Positions 1 to 12,300 of a stretch of 64,000 nucleotides of DNA are shown here, piece by piece. Position numbers and translations under genes: made by a program. The notes under the pieces are model-generated. The model was not told the DNA's origin. It searched no databases and was given only the letters and a program-made list of their open reading frames with translations. Position 1 is the stretch's first letter, and the number at the start of each line of letters is the position of its first letter. This stretch comes from Nilaparvata lugens (lineage: Eukaryota > Arthropoda > Insecta > Hemiptera > Delphacidae): the NCBI RefSeq assembly GCF_014356525.2, contig NC_052504.1, positions 62,079,086 through 62,143,085 of the forward strand. The letters are read 5' to 3'.

Positions 1-507
1 TTTTCAATAAACATAGTAACTATCACAGTACCGTATAACTTACTAGGAATATAACCAAATTTGTTGTTTAATTTTTGGTCAAATAAACTGATCAATATAG
101 AAAGAAGTATTGGAAATGTATGTAAAACAAAAAGATTTCTTCAAATTATTTAACAGAATAAAAATGTTCGACTTACCTGTGAAATGGTATTTCATTTCCT
201 TTAACATGCCCATTCTTGCATCCAAATGCAACACAATACATCACCATTTTTCGGTCGTATTTTTATTCAATTCTACGCATTTCACTACAAATACATCACA
301 ATATTTAAGAGAAAAGGTTGTGATCTAATACTAATAGCCCTAATACTCATTCAAATCCGTTTTTAAACTTTAAAAATGAAAAATCGTACTCAAGAGCTGC
401 AACAGCCTGCTTGAATGTATGAGTACGAGAGAGAAGGGAATCCCACACGGTATGCCTGTCTCACTCACTCCGCCTTACACACTTTTGGTTGTAGCTAAGC
501 ATTGGAC

Positions 508-571
508 AGCCCGTTCCAGTTAGTTTAGAGTTCACTGGTACCCATCACTGAACTCTATACTAACTGGAATG
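508..571. repeat. Palindrome inside array unit 1
   Basis: Two arms of about 25 bp beginning TTCCAGTTAGT face each other around a short centre. One arm has a substitution and the loop is longer than in unit 2. The same structure occurs in unit 2 and, as one arm only, in unit 3. Confidence 0.85.
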
Positions 572-2393
572 GACTAGCAACACAAAGAAAGTGAGGCAGC
601 TGGTGAAGATAGGCAACCTGCATTGCTGTGGGATTCATCATTTTGTAACACATTGGCTCTTACGGGAAAATGCATTGCACAGTTGCTATTTCTATTTTAT
701 TTCTATATTGTATGTCTTATTCCATGGAAGCGTTATTTTTCCTTCATTAAGCAGTTCATTGTAAACTTTTTGAGAGCAAAAATAATGAAATAGGTTGAAT
801 ATGAATGAAGAAAATATTTTTTTCATTTATGACTGCAGTAGTTTTAGTATTGTCAACTTTTCACAAGCAAGGGAATAACTTTGGGCCAGATTTCAGAGAA
901 GCGTATCATCTATCTATTTTTATTTATTTAACAAGGACAAATATAAACTGTCATGAAATGATTGGGAATGAAAAAGCAGGCTCATAGTCCTTATTATTCC
1001 AATCCCGAGTTTTTATCGTACACAGTCCAAAGGAGGGCTGTGTTTAATTGAAACTATTAAACACAGTCTTATGTTTATTTTGATAGGATATACTATTGTT
1101 TTTCGGATTATATGATTTATTGTTATTGTTAAAGGGGAGATTTATGATTTATTGTTCAAGGAAATATCTCAATTTAATAATATAGGCCTACTTACAGCAG
1201 GCTATAAATGTAGAATTATGTAGGTGTGCATTGGTGTAATTTCAAATCATGTAAGAGTGGGAGTTTCAGAAATGAAGCAAATAACGAAGAAACATTTTAT
1301 TATATTATATGACTATGATAAGCAAACAGTAAAATATGCTACATAATTACCAGAGTAAAATGAACAATTTGAAATTGATAGGTTTCAAAAATTAATTACA
1401 ATTCAGCTGATAACAATCTTATATTTTTCACAATAGAAGTAGGTAAATAAAATGAATTATGTTGACTCATGATGATTATTAAATATATAATGATAGCAAT
1501 GCACTAGGTATTCTGATTACATTTCAAATCATGTAAGTGTGGGAGTTTCAGAAATGATGCAAAGAAATCTATGAAGAAACATTCATATTAATTGTATTAT
1601 AATTATGACCATATGATAAGCAAACAGTAGAATATGCTAAATAATCATTATAATATTGTAAATTGAACGAATATTTATTTGAAATGGAAAGGTTTCAAAA
1701 ATTAATCACAATTCAGCTGATAGCAATATCATATTTTTCAAAATAAAAGTAGGAACCTTAAATAAATTATGTCATCTCATGATGATAACACAGAATTATT
1801 AATCATTTTTTTGTATTTATTCTTTTCTGAATAAAGATTAATTTGTTCTTCAACTATGTTTCTTTATTTTAGATGCTATTAAGTAGTCCTAAATTTTCAA
1901 TTAGCATAGAAACTATCACCATATACTAGGAATATAGCCAAATTTGTTGTTTTATTTTTGGTCAAATAAACTGATCAATATAGAAAAAAGTATTGGAAAT
2001 GCATACAAAACTAAAAGGTTTCTTCAAATTAATTAATAGACTAAAAATGTTTGACTTACCTGTGAAATGGTATTTCATATCCTTTAACATGCAAATTCTT
2101 GCATCCAAATGCAACACAATACATCTTCATTTCTCGGTCGTATTTTTATTCAATTCTACGCATTTTACGACAAATTCATCACAATATTTAAGAGAAAAGG
2201 TTGTGATCTAATACTGATAGCCCTAATACTCATTCAAATCCGTTTTTCAACTTTAAAAATGAAAAATCGTACTCAAGAGCTGCAACAACCTGCTTAAATG
2301 TATGATTACGAGAGAGAAGGGAATCCCACACGGTATGCCTGTCTCACTCACTCCACCATACACACTTTTGGCTGTAGCTTAGCATTGGACAGC

Positions 2394-2452
2394 CCGTTCC
2401 AGTTAGTATAGAGTTCACTGGTACCCAGTGAACTCTATACTAACTGGAATGG
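2394..2452. repeat. Near-perfect palindrome inside array unit 2
   Basis: The arms (TTCCAGTTAGTATAGAG... and its reverse complement) match over about 25 bp with only three or so bases at the centre. The sequence could extrude as a cruciform or form an RNA hairpin. In unit 3 only the left arm remains (about 5920-5952), and the repeat homology ends there. Confidence 0.9.
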
Positions 2453-3888
2453 ACTAGCAACACAAAGAAAGTGAGGCAGCTGGTAAAGATAGGCAACCCG
2501 CATTGCTGTGGGATTCGTCATTTTGTAACTCATTGGCTCTTATGGAAAAATACATTGCACAGTTTCAATTTCTATTTTATTTCTATATTGTATGTCTTAT
2601 TCCATGGAAGCGTTATTTTTCCTTCATTAAGCAGTTCATTGTAAACTTTTTGAGAGCAAAAATAATGAAATAGGTTGAATATGAATGAAGAAAATATTTT
2701 TTTCATTTGTGACTGCAGTAGTTTTAGTATTGTCAACTTTTCACAAGCAAGGGAATAACTTTGGGCCAGATTTCAGAGAAGCGTATCATCTATCTATTTT
2801 TATTTATTTAACAAGGACAAATATAAACTGTCATGAAATGATTGGGAATGAAAAAGCAGGCTCATAGTCCTTATTATTCCAATCCCGAGTTTTTATCGTA
2901 CACAGTCCAAAGGAGGGCTGTGTTTAATTGAAACTATTAAACACAGTCTTATGTTTATTTTGATAGGATATACTATTCTTTTTCGGATTATATGATTTAT
3001 TGTTATTGTTAAAGGGGAGATTTATGATTTATTGTTCAAGGAAATATCTCAATTTAATAATATAGGCCTACTTACAGCAGGCTATAAATGTAGAATTATG
3101 TAGGTGTGCATTGGTGTAATTTCAAATCATGTAAGAGTGGGAGTTTCAGAAATGAAGCAAATAACGAAGAAACATTTTATTATATTATATGACTATGATA
3201 AGCAAACAGTAAAATATGCTACATAATTACCAGAGTAAAATGAACAATTTGAAATTGATAGGTTTCAAAAATTAATTACAATTCAGCTGATAACAATCTT
3301 ATATTTTTCACAATAGAAGTAGGTAAATAAAATGAATTATGTTGACTCATGATGATTATTAAATATATAATGATAGCAATGCACTAGGTATTCTGATTAC
3401 ATTTCAAATCATGTAAGTGTGGGAGTTTCAGAAATGATGCAAAGAAATCTATGAAGAAACATTTATATTAATTGTATTATAATTATGACCATATGATAAG
3501 CAAACAGTAGAATATGCTAAATAATTATTATAATATTGTAAATTGAACGAATATTTATTTGAAATGGAAATGTTTAAAAAAATAATCACAATTCAGCTGA
3601 TAGCAATATCATATTTTTCAAAATAAACGTAGGCTACTAAAATAAAGTAGGCACCTACCTAAAATAAATTATGTCATCTCATGATGATAACACAGAAATC
3701 ATTAATCATTTGTATTTATTCTTTTTTGAATAAGGATTCATTTGTTCTTCAACTATGTTTTTCATTTTAGATGCTAATAAAGTAGGTAGGCCTAAATTTT
3801 CAATTACATAGCTTAGAAACTATCGTAGTATACTAGGAATAAAACCTAATTTGTTGTTTTATTTTTGGTCAAATAAACTGATCAATAT

Positions 3889-5532
3889 AAATTGACCCTG
3901 ACTTGGCGCAGTGTCACACCAGAGGACATCTTGAGGATCACATCCAGTATGAAGAGCTCTACTAGTAAAGACTTTTATTATATGTCTAGTAGGTTTATAA
4001 AAAGTATTATTAAGCTGATTGTCGTTCCCCTGACATACTATATAAACCTATGTTTAGCTCAGTCTGTTTTTCATAGCCAGCTTAAATTGGCAAAAACGAT
4101 TCCAGTTTTTAAAAAAGGTGATAGATGTGACCCCAACAATTACAGGCCAATATCTATATTACCTATACTCTCAAAGATATTCGAGATGGTAATAGCAGAG
4201 CAGCTATATGAATTTTGTGAGGTTAATGGCTTATTTGCAGGTACCCAGTTTGGATTCAGAGCGGGGAGGTCCACTGTTGAGGCTGTGGGATATTTAATCT
4301 TAAAAGTAATTGAGAGTTTGGAGGGGGGAGGTCTTGCTGGGTTGACTCTCTGTGATCTCAGCAAGGCTTTTGATACCCTAGACCATGACATCTTAATGTC
4401 TAAGCTCTCTGCCTAGGGCATAGTTGGCAGTCCTCTGGTGCTTCTCCGCTCCTACCTGGAGGGTCGTCAGCAGGCTGTGTCTGCAAATGGTATAAGGTCG
4501 CGGGTGAGATTGGTGACCTGTGGATGCCCCAGGGCTCTGTGCTGGGGCCCTTATTGTTCCTGATCATGATAAATGATGTCGCTCTCTCCAGAAAAAGGAC
4601 AGTGGTATGCTATGCTGATGATACCTCATTATTGGACATCAATGGGGACTTGGCTGACCTACATGAACTGATGCAGGCTTCAGAGGGGACCGTGGCTGAC
4701 TGGCTCTGAGCAAATAGATTTTTGCTTAACAGCGAGAAGACTCAGTCCATTGTGTTCAGCCTCAAGAATGGTGATCAGTTCAACTTCCCCTCGGTGAAGC
4801 TCTTGGGCTTTACAATGGATCGTAAGCTTGCTTGGGGAGATCACATTCAGGGTATCTGTTGCAGGCTCAATAGAGTGCTGTTCCTGCTGAGGAGTCTGAG
4901 AGGTTGCATCCCGGGGGCCCATCATCGAATGTGCTACTTTGCCTTCTTCCATAGTGTGATGGCTTATGGTATTACACTGTGGGGTGGTGCCGCTGAGGTA
5001 AAAAGGATATTGCTGGTGCAGAAGAAGGCTATACAAATTCTATGTGGGGCTGATTATCTGGCGAATTGCAAGCCACTGTTTGTAAGGGAGCACATTATGA
5101 CAGTCTTCAATTTCTACATTTTCAGGTCTGCCATTGCAGCTTTTCGGGGACTTGTTGCCTTGCCTACCAGAGGTGACTTTCATCGGCATGACACCAGGAA
5201 CAGGCACAGGCTGAACTTCCCTTACTGTAGATTGTGGAGGACTCAAAACTGAGATGGTTTTGAGGAGGAGATTGAGGACGTTCCTGCATGAAAATCCCTT
5301 TTACTCCTTAAGGGAATTTTTTGAATGTGACATGGCAACTGTAAGTAGCTACTTCTTGTAATAGCGCATTTGCCTGCTGCTTGGTTGTTTTTTTCTGTGT
5401 TTCTTTTTACTTTCTGTAACTTTTTGACTGTCCATCTAAGGACTTGTTTTTATTATTATCTTGACGTGTTCCCTTATGGACATGCCCTGGTGGCATGTCT
5501 GTGCTATGAACAAAAACCATTATTATTATTAT
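3889..5532 (+). mobile_element. 5'-truncated non-LTR retrotransposon, decayed RT ORF
   Basis: Jockey/CR1-like reverse transcriptase. 3892-4416 encodes the RT finger/palm, with a motif ending FRAGRST and the palm motif LSKAFDTLDH. 4524-4709 encodes PQGSVLGPLLF and the catalytic YADDT. 4722-5252 encodes the thumb and C-terminal part (ITLWGGAAEV). The frame is broken by a TAG near 4414, a frameshift near 4520 and a TGA at 4707, so the element is dead. No endonuclease domain remains, so it is 5'-truncated. It ends in (TTA)n directly against array sequence, so it inserted into array copy 3. No clear target-site duplication is visible. Confidence 0.92.
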
Positions 5533-5962
5533 AGAAAAAAGTATTGGAAATGCATGTGAAACAAAAAGGTTTCTTCAAATTATTTAATAGACTAAAAATG
5601 TTTGACTTACCTACCTGTGAAATGGTATTTCATTTCCTTTAACATGCCCATTCTTGCATCCAAATGCAACACAATACCGTACATCACCATTTTTTGGTCG
5701 TATTTTTATTCAATTCTACGCATTTTACAACAAATACATCACAATATTTAAGAGAAAAGGTTTTGATCTAAACTTTAAAAATGAAAAATCGTACTCAAGA
5801 GCTGCAACAACCTGCTTAAATGTATGAGTACGAGAGAGAAGGGAATCCCACACGGTATGCCTGTCTCACTCACTCCGCCTTACACACTTTCAGCTGTAGC
5901 TTAGCATTGGACAGCCCATTCCAGTTAGTATAGAGTTCACTGCGTGTACCCAGTCTTTATAG

Positions 5963-6268
5963 TTCCTTAGATTTGGCAGTAGATGTTGGCTACAAAGGCT
6001 AGACTTCCCAGCGTGTCTATTCTATAACTGGTCTAAGGTACTGACACTGTATGATTGTATTTTCTATTTTTGTTCAATGTCGCAAATCAAATACTTTTCA
6101 GTTCTTAGATTGTGCTTTTTTATTACTCTTATTGAATTTGTTTCACGAAATCACAAAAAATCGATGTGATTCAACAGTCAAGCTTTTCATAAAATCAAAA
6201 CTTGGTTTTGCATTAAATTTATTGATAAACAATATTGCAGCTGTAGCCTAACCTATAATAATTTTATA
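5963..6268 (+). promoter_or_regulatory. Presumed AUP1 upstream region
   Basis: Single-copy-looking sequence between the end of the repeat array and the AUP1 start codon. No TATA box is obvious. The transcription start was not located. The promoter assignment rests only on position. Confidence 0.35.
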
Positions 6269-6324
6269 ATGGAAGGTAGCAGTACATCTGAGCCAAATAT
6301 TCAAGATTTATTCGAAAAGGACAG
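6269..6324 (+). CDS. AUP1: AUP1 exon 1
   Basis: ATG GAA GGT ... encodes 18 residues ending LFEKD plus two bases of an Arg codon, followed by the donor GTAATT. The start was chosen because it is the only ATG open into exon 2 in the right phase, and LF..(H/D)R matches the start of vertebrate AUP1. Confidence 0.82.
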
Positions 6325-9300
6325 GTAATTATCATAAATCTGTTAATTTTTATTTATTATTGCCAAATGTGTTAGTCATAAACAACGGTTCATAATGCTT
6401 TATTATTTCAATAATTCATAAAATTTGTATAGACAATTATTATTATGGCACGGTACAGTACGTCAATTGACACCCACTGATATTATTCAGGCTATCTGTA
6501 ATGTTTAATATTGATATAATTCTCTTGCATTATAATTGATTTATTATTGAATTTTTAATGGATCTTCCAATGCAAAACTCGGCATAAAGATTTTTATTAA
6601 TCATTTAATTTTTTAAGCACAAAGAATTCCTTGAATGACTCAAGAAAAATAAAATTCAACATACCTGTACTGGAGCACAGTCTTTTTAATAGGCTAGTAG
6701 AATGATGCAAGAAGATGATTTTATAAATAGTAGCTTAGTCCAATATTCTGAATATAATTTATTTATGTCAAATAGACATGCACATTGGGCAGTCCTTTTA
6801 GTTGTCTATGATTGAATGATTGAAATTTAGTTGTCTCAATTTTTTTATTTAGTCAATTTAATAAATTCAATTTGTAAAATAGATTCAAGAAAAATTGTAT
6901 GTACACACATGCATTATAATCCTATCTTTTATAAGTAGAATGGTCACTCTCTAACCTAAAATTGTTTTTCCTCTTAATTTTAGATATTTTTTTTATTGTA
7001 AATCAATATTACTCACCCAAGATTACTTCTATTGCTTGTTATTCATTAATAAGTCAAGCATTAATAGAATACATGATAGAGAATAACCCTCTGAGACTAG
7101 AAAATTAGGCTATAAATTGAAATAAATCTAGACAATTTTTGCTAGTCCAGTTTGTGCACATCTTACTTTTAGCTTTATCATTTCTACAAGACTTAATTAA
7201 AGTTTTCATAAATCTCATTTTTAATGTTACAAATAATGCTCTTTTCAGAAATCACTATTATATCGATATATTCTCCTGCATGAGGTTGTATACTTCAAAC
7301 CTGTGTAGAAATATTTATATGAGTCAACCACTTCTAATTGCAGTATTTTAATGATATGATAGCATAATTTAAATAATCATATAATAGGCCTACTTACAAT
7401 TATGAAGTTAATTAAGTTATGAACTTGAAAGTACCGTAATATTTTCTATTTCTTTGCTAAGTTAGTTGTTATTCACATAAAACTCAAGTTTTGATGTCGA
7501 AGCTCAATAAAGCATTATTTTCAGTTATATTTCAAGTTGAACTTACTATACATTCTTGAGTATTGATAATTGGGTCTGAAACTTGAGTAGGCCTAGATAA
7601 AACTAATTTAATTCAGTAGGAAAAACGAAATGGTGATTTTTGATTATGTAACAAAAGTCAATATTTCAATACAATGAAAATTTAGTAGGCTTATGAAAAA
7701 AAAAAATTATTGTCCATGTATTTTTTTCAGATTTCCAAAGAAAGGATGGCAGATACTCACTCTTCTTTTGTACTCTCCTCTTGGATTGTGTTTGGCCACT
7801 GTGCGATTGTTTATTTTGGCACAGGCATATGCTGCACTCATTATTCTTATAAACTTGAACTGTGGTAGAAGGTATGTGTGGTGAATTCATTGCTAGTTTT
7901 GATTAATATTCTACTCCTATTATCAACTTCGGATTATTTGGGTTTTTTCAATATATTTTGAGCAACTTTTTGTGTTGTGTAGGTTTTTTTAAGTTGTCCA
8001 TATTGAATAAAAACGACCACAAATTTATTTAAATAATGAGAAACCGAATTTGGTTGTTACATCTGGTACACTAGACTATGGTTGTGACAGATAACTATTT
8101 TTATTGAACTTCTTCACATTATTTGGGGTCGGCTCTCCTTAATCTAAGTCTCTAGTTGAAACGATCCTTGGTCGTTTGATTTGTCAAGTGCAACTGCTTC
8201 ATATTCCCTTGAATTAAGCTAGCCTCGTGAGGCGGCGTCTGCCTCTGCCTCGCGGCTGTGTCTCCATTTGTATGATTCAACAATCTAGGTAGTTATTTCA
8301 GTTTTTTAAGATTAATTTTTGCATGAATGGAACAGTTTAGTTGAACTTCATCAATGATAATTGTAATCGGTTCACCTTTAGTGTTTCGAAAATAACCGTC
8401 ATTGGAAGTGGCTAAGTAAATGTAAATGACTTTTTGCATGATGGGAGTTATAAAGTCTTACATCTCGTATGACATGTTGTTGGGAGTCCCAACTAGCATG
8501 AATAGGCTATATAATCTAAGCAATCAATCGCTACGACGGTCATACTTCTGTATAATTTATTAAAGTATGCTTCCTTCATTGTATTAGGAGTCTGTGCCGT
8601 GCAATGAATTTAGAAAGTAAATTTTGAATTTATAATTTAGAAGCACACACAATAGGCCTATAACTTAATAAAAGGGATGCTTGATAAACATACCTAGTGC
8701 TAGAGAACGGGAATCCAGAAATGACAAGAGAGACAACGAAAATACAGAGAAGATATCAAATATATTGTCACCTCTTACAGTTAAATTCAACAGTTAATAA
8801 AACAAAATGAAGTTACACCATGAAAACCGAAAATAGAATCACTTAATTTAGAAAATTATCTCCGATATAGCTTATTCGATAGTATCCTACTCTGTCTGCT
8901 TTACATTGAAAACGTTCTAGATGGAATCATAAGAAGCTTTAAGGACTCTAATTTCAGAAAGAAGAATTGAAAATTATCATAGATATTTCTCAGAAGTTAA
9001 TCATAAATAACAATAAATATTCAAAGGAAAGATCAGCATAAAATTCAGAAAACTTTTAGAACATTTAGAACACACTTCAAAACCTTTAAAAGACTATCAA
9101 AATACTATCAAATGTTAATAATATCCATTCTGTATCTTTATAATTATTATGAAAGCAGCAAAGACAAAATATTCGTAAAAAATCACATCACGGAATTCTA
9201 CCTTGGAAAACTATTCAAAAATATGTGCTTTCAAAACAGATTTAGAAAAAAGGTTAGGGTCCTTTTGAAGCTTCGATTCTTCACAACTTTACGATGAAAA

Positions 9301-12300
9301 TATCATTTACAAAACATTTATGGACCTTTAAACATTTTATAGGCTAATTCAACTCTTAGTAGTTTAATAGATTATAGAATATAAATTTAAAGAAAACTGA
9401 AATTCCAGCTGGATCCTTACAGAGAAAATATGGCCTCACATTTCAATGTAAAGATACAACCGAAAATCTACTATTCAAACGAAATAAAAACTTGTAATCT
9501 ATTAATTCCCAAATCAAAGTTACGATTTAACAAAAAGAGTCTAATTCAGCACGTTTTAGTTGATTTAAATGGTTCACGTTTTACACCCCTCCCCTTTTTT
9601 GAAAGTCTATAGTCACTAAAACCCATTCTGCCACATCCGGAGTTCCTGGGACGTTTGTTTAATTTGGAAAAAGTTGTTACCTCAAAGCTGTTTCTTCAAT
9701 TTGAATCTAGGCTCGGTGATCGAGCTCTACACGTCCAGATGGACAGGAGACAGCATACCCCAAGCTTCTAGGACTGCCATCGATTCAGAGGCATCTCAGC
9801 GGCTTAAAGACACACGTTCACGAGACATTCATGAACCCGTAAAATGATGGACTCTTACATTGCCCGTGTTAGAATAAAAAATAAACTAGGATAAAATAAA
9901 TTAACTTAACTTCAGTTATATCATAAAATTAACATTATTTAGGTTCTTCCTATATGAAATTCAAATACAAAAAAATACTTTAAAATACAAATAGCCATTA
10001 CTTTTATATCTTGATTTATTTGTAGTCAGGGTCATGCCCTATATACAAAGAGGTGAATACATAATATTATTATTCCATAATACCAAACTTTAATTCACTA
10101 GTTGATTGAACAACTTCTCATAACAAGGTCTTTCAAGTATTGTTGTTAGTTTGTTCAGTCAGTTCTCTTACATAAATTACATATATAGTGTAATTAAAAA
10201 AAAAAATACATGATAGGTGTGTTCCTTAAGAATCAAGAAAGCTTTTCATTAGAATCAGCAAAAAAAAAATAAAATCTATATCACAAAATACTGTCATTTA
10301 AATTTAGGTTCATAGCTTCCTCTTCAAAAATAATTTAAAATAAAAAATATCTCAATTCCATCTTATAGGTACTCTACATTTCTGCAAGAGCATGTACCGT
10401 TTATTTTCTTCTATCACTCATCAGTTTGAATTACCATTACCATCTTCCATTCAAATCAAAATCAGAATCAAGAGGACTATCTTAATAAATCTATCACAAT
10501 ACACTTACACTTAGATGTATCTATCACAATAAATTTAATACTTTGATGGAAGCTTTCATCGATAATAATTTCCTTAATTATATTATAATCTATGACGTAC
10601 CTTTAGTAGCAGTTATAGGAAAAAAATTTCCATTGCAAGGTGACACATTTGATATCCTCTCTTCTTAATTAAAGCATTTACTGAGGCTGAAAAAACTAAA
10701 TATGCTACTGAAACAGAAGGTTCCAGAGCCAAATACTACCAAGCCTAAAGCTGGCATAAAAGCCATGATTAACACAAAATACTGTGACTACATTTTGTAC
10801 TGCTTACAACAGAGGACAGACGCTGAGTGAAGCCACTGTATGCTTGCCTTGTCGAGGACAGCTGTGTACGGCCTCACTAGATAGGAACCTAACCAACGTT
10901 AACTGTGATTGGCAGCTACCATTTTATTGAAGATATTCATAACAATTTCTGCCAATAGAATGGAACGGTACAACTATAATTTAAGATACATTCTCCCAAC
11001 AATTGACAGCTATTTTCCAAATTCCTAACCAAATAAGGCATGATTGATAATCAATCGGAAAAAATTCCTTGCTTTATAAGGTCATGAACTAAGCTGATGC
11101 TCCAGGAAAATCGTTGATTTTCTTAGTAGTGTGACTTCGACGCACACACTTACAGAGTCGACACTACTACAAGTCTGAGTCTACAACTCAGAAAAGCAAA
11201 GCAGCGAAACAACCTGTTATAACAGACTGACTTCTCATGATAATTCGCATAATCCTCATCATTCACAATTGGAACAATGAATATTGTTACAAGTCTCAAG
11301 AATTTTTCGTTCTCTCCCAAGAAATCTTCAAATTATTAATCAATTCCATTTTCTCACAAACAATAAAGCTTACAAATTTAGCTACAATATTATATAAAGG
11401 CTACAAATAATTCATTCTATTGAGCTATCTATCATTCTCCTCGATTGGTTTGTAGGATAATGTCAAAGTTAGTAGACAGTCTGTCTACTAACGTTGGGAT
11501 AATGTGTTTATCCTATTCAGTAGGATGATGAAATATATAATGTAAATCAGCTGTGCTCCAATTTAATATTCACTACTAGACTGCTAATATTATTAGTTTG
11601 TATTTAACATGCCTGATGTTAAATTATCAAATTATAACACGCCTCTTAACTATTGACTATAGCCTACTTATCAACAATAATTCTTTCAGTGTTTTCACGA
11701 GAGTTATTGGTGCTGTACTGGGCATAGTGCTCTATAGAGAGAATGAAAATGGAAGAGACAGCTCGGCTAAAGTCATAATCTCCAATAAAGTAACTTGTTT
11801 GGATAACATCGCCATTTTCTTGACATCTGGTGCTTTCTCAGTGAGTATAATTGATTATTAAAATTTTGTTTTTCATTATTAATTGAACAAATTTTCATTT
11901 AAAGCTTGTTCAAACGCAAACTATAATTATGTACTAGTTGGATATGTTACCAACAATTTATCCTATGCTGTTGATTATTTAGAGTGGAACGCAGAATCTT
12001 CCATTTGTTTTGGAAAGCTTCATAGAGTCGTGAGAAATGGCTCAATGGATGATTTATCTTCTTTCCAAAAAGGAAAGAATAAAACTTTGGAAAATATGCT
12101 GATGAAGCATTGCATACAAATATAACTTGTTTACTGGTTAGAGAAACTATTTTATACTAATTCAAAGTTAGATTCAATAACTACTCACGGAATTTTTTCC
12201 GTGAGGCATTACAGTCTCCGAATTATGCTCCTACAGGAAATCCCCGCGCACCACTTGGTAGTTATAAAATAATTACTCATATGAATATACTATGAATTAG

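Larger units (their letters stand above)
1..5962. repeat. Tandem array of a ~1.9-kb unit, three copies
   Basis: Three head-to-tail copies begin at about 1, 1893 and 3798, each opening with a poly-T/CAAT segment. Copies 1 and 2 are complete relative to each other. Copy 3 is split by a LINE at 3889-5532, resumes at 5533 and stops at about 5962 inside a palindrome. The stretch 720-1500 is nearly identical to 2600-3380, while the first 400 bp differ more. Within each unit a ~290-bp segment is itself duplicated (compare about 1235-1470 with 1525-1755). No convincing gene is present. Copy 1 may begin before the window. Confidence 0.93.

Noticed and set aside
110..328. 72-codon ORF repeated at 1993-2211
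   Set aside because: The two copies differ at many amino-acid positions with no excess of synonymous change, as expected for non-coding repeat DNA.
805..987. 60-codon ORF MKKIFFSFMTAVVLVLSTFH..., nearly identical at 2685-2867, with a signal-peptide-like start
   Set aside because: Its conservation is explained by the recent duplication of the array unit; the only difference (Met/Val) and the bases around it show no coding bias, and unit 3 does not preserve it.
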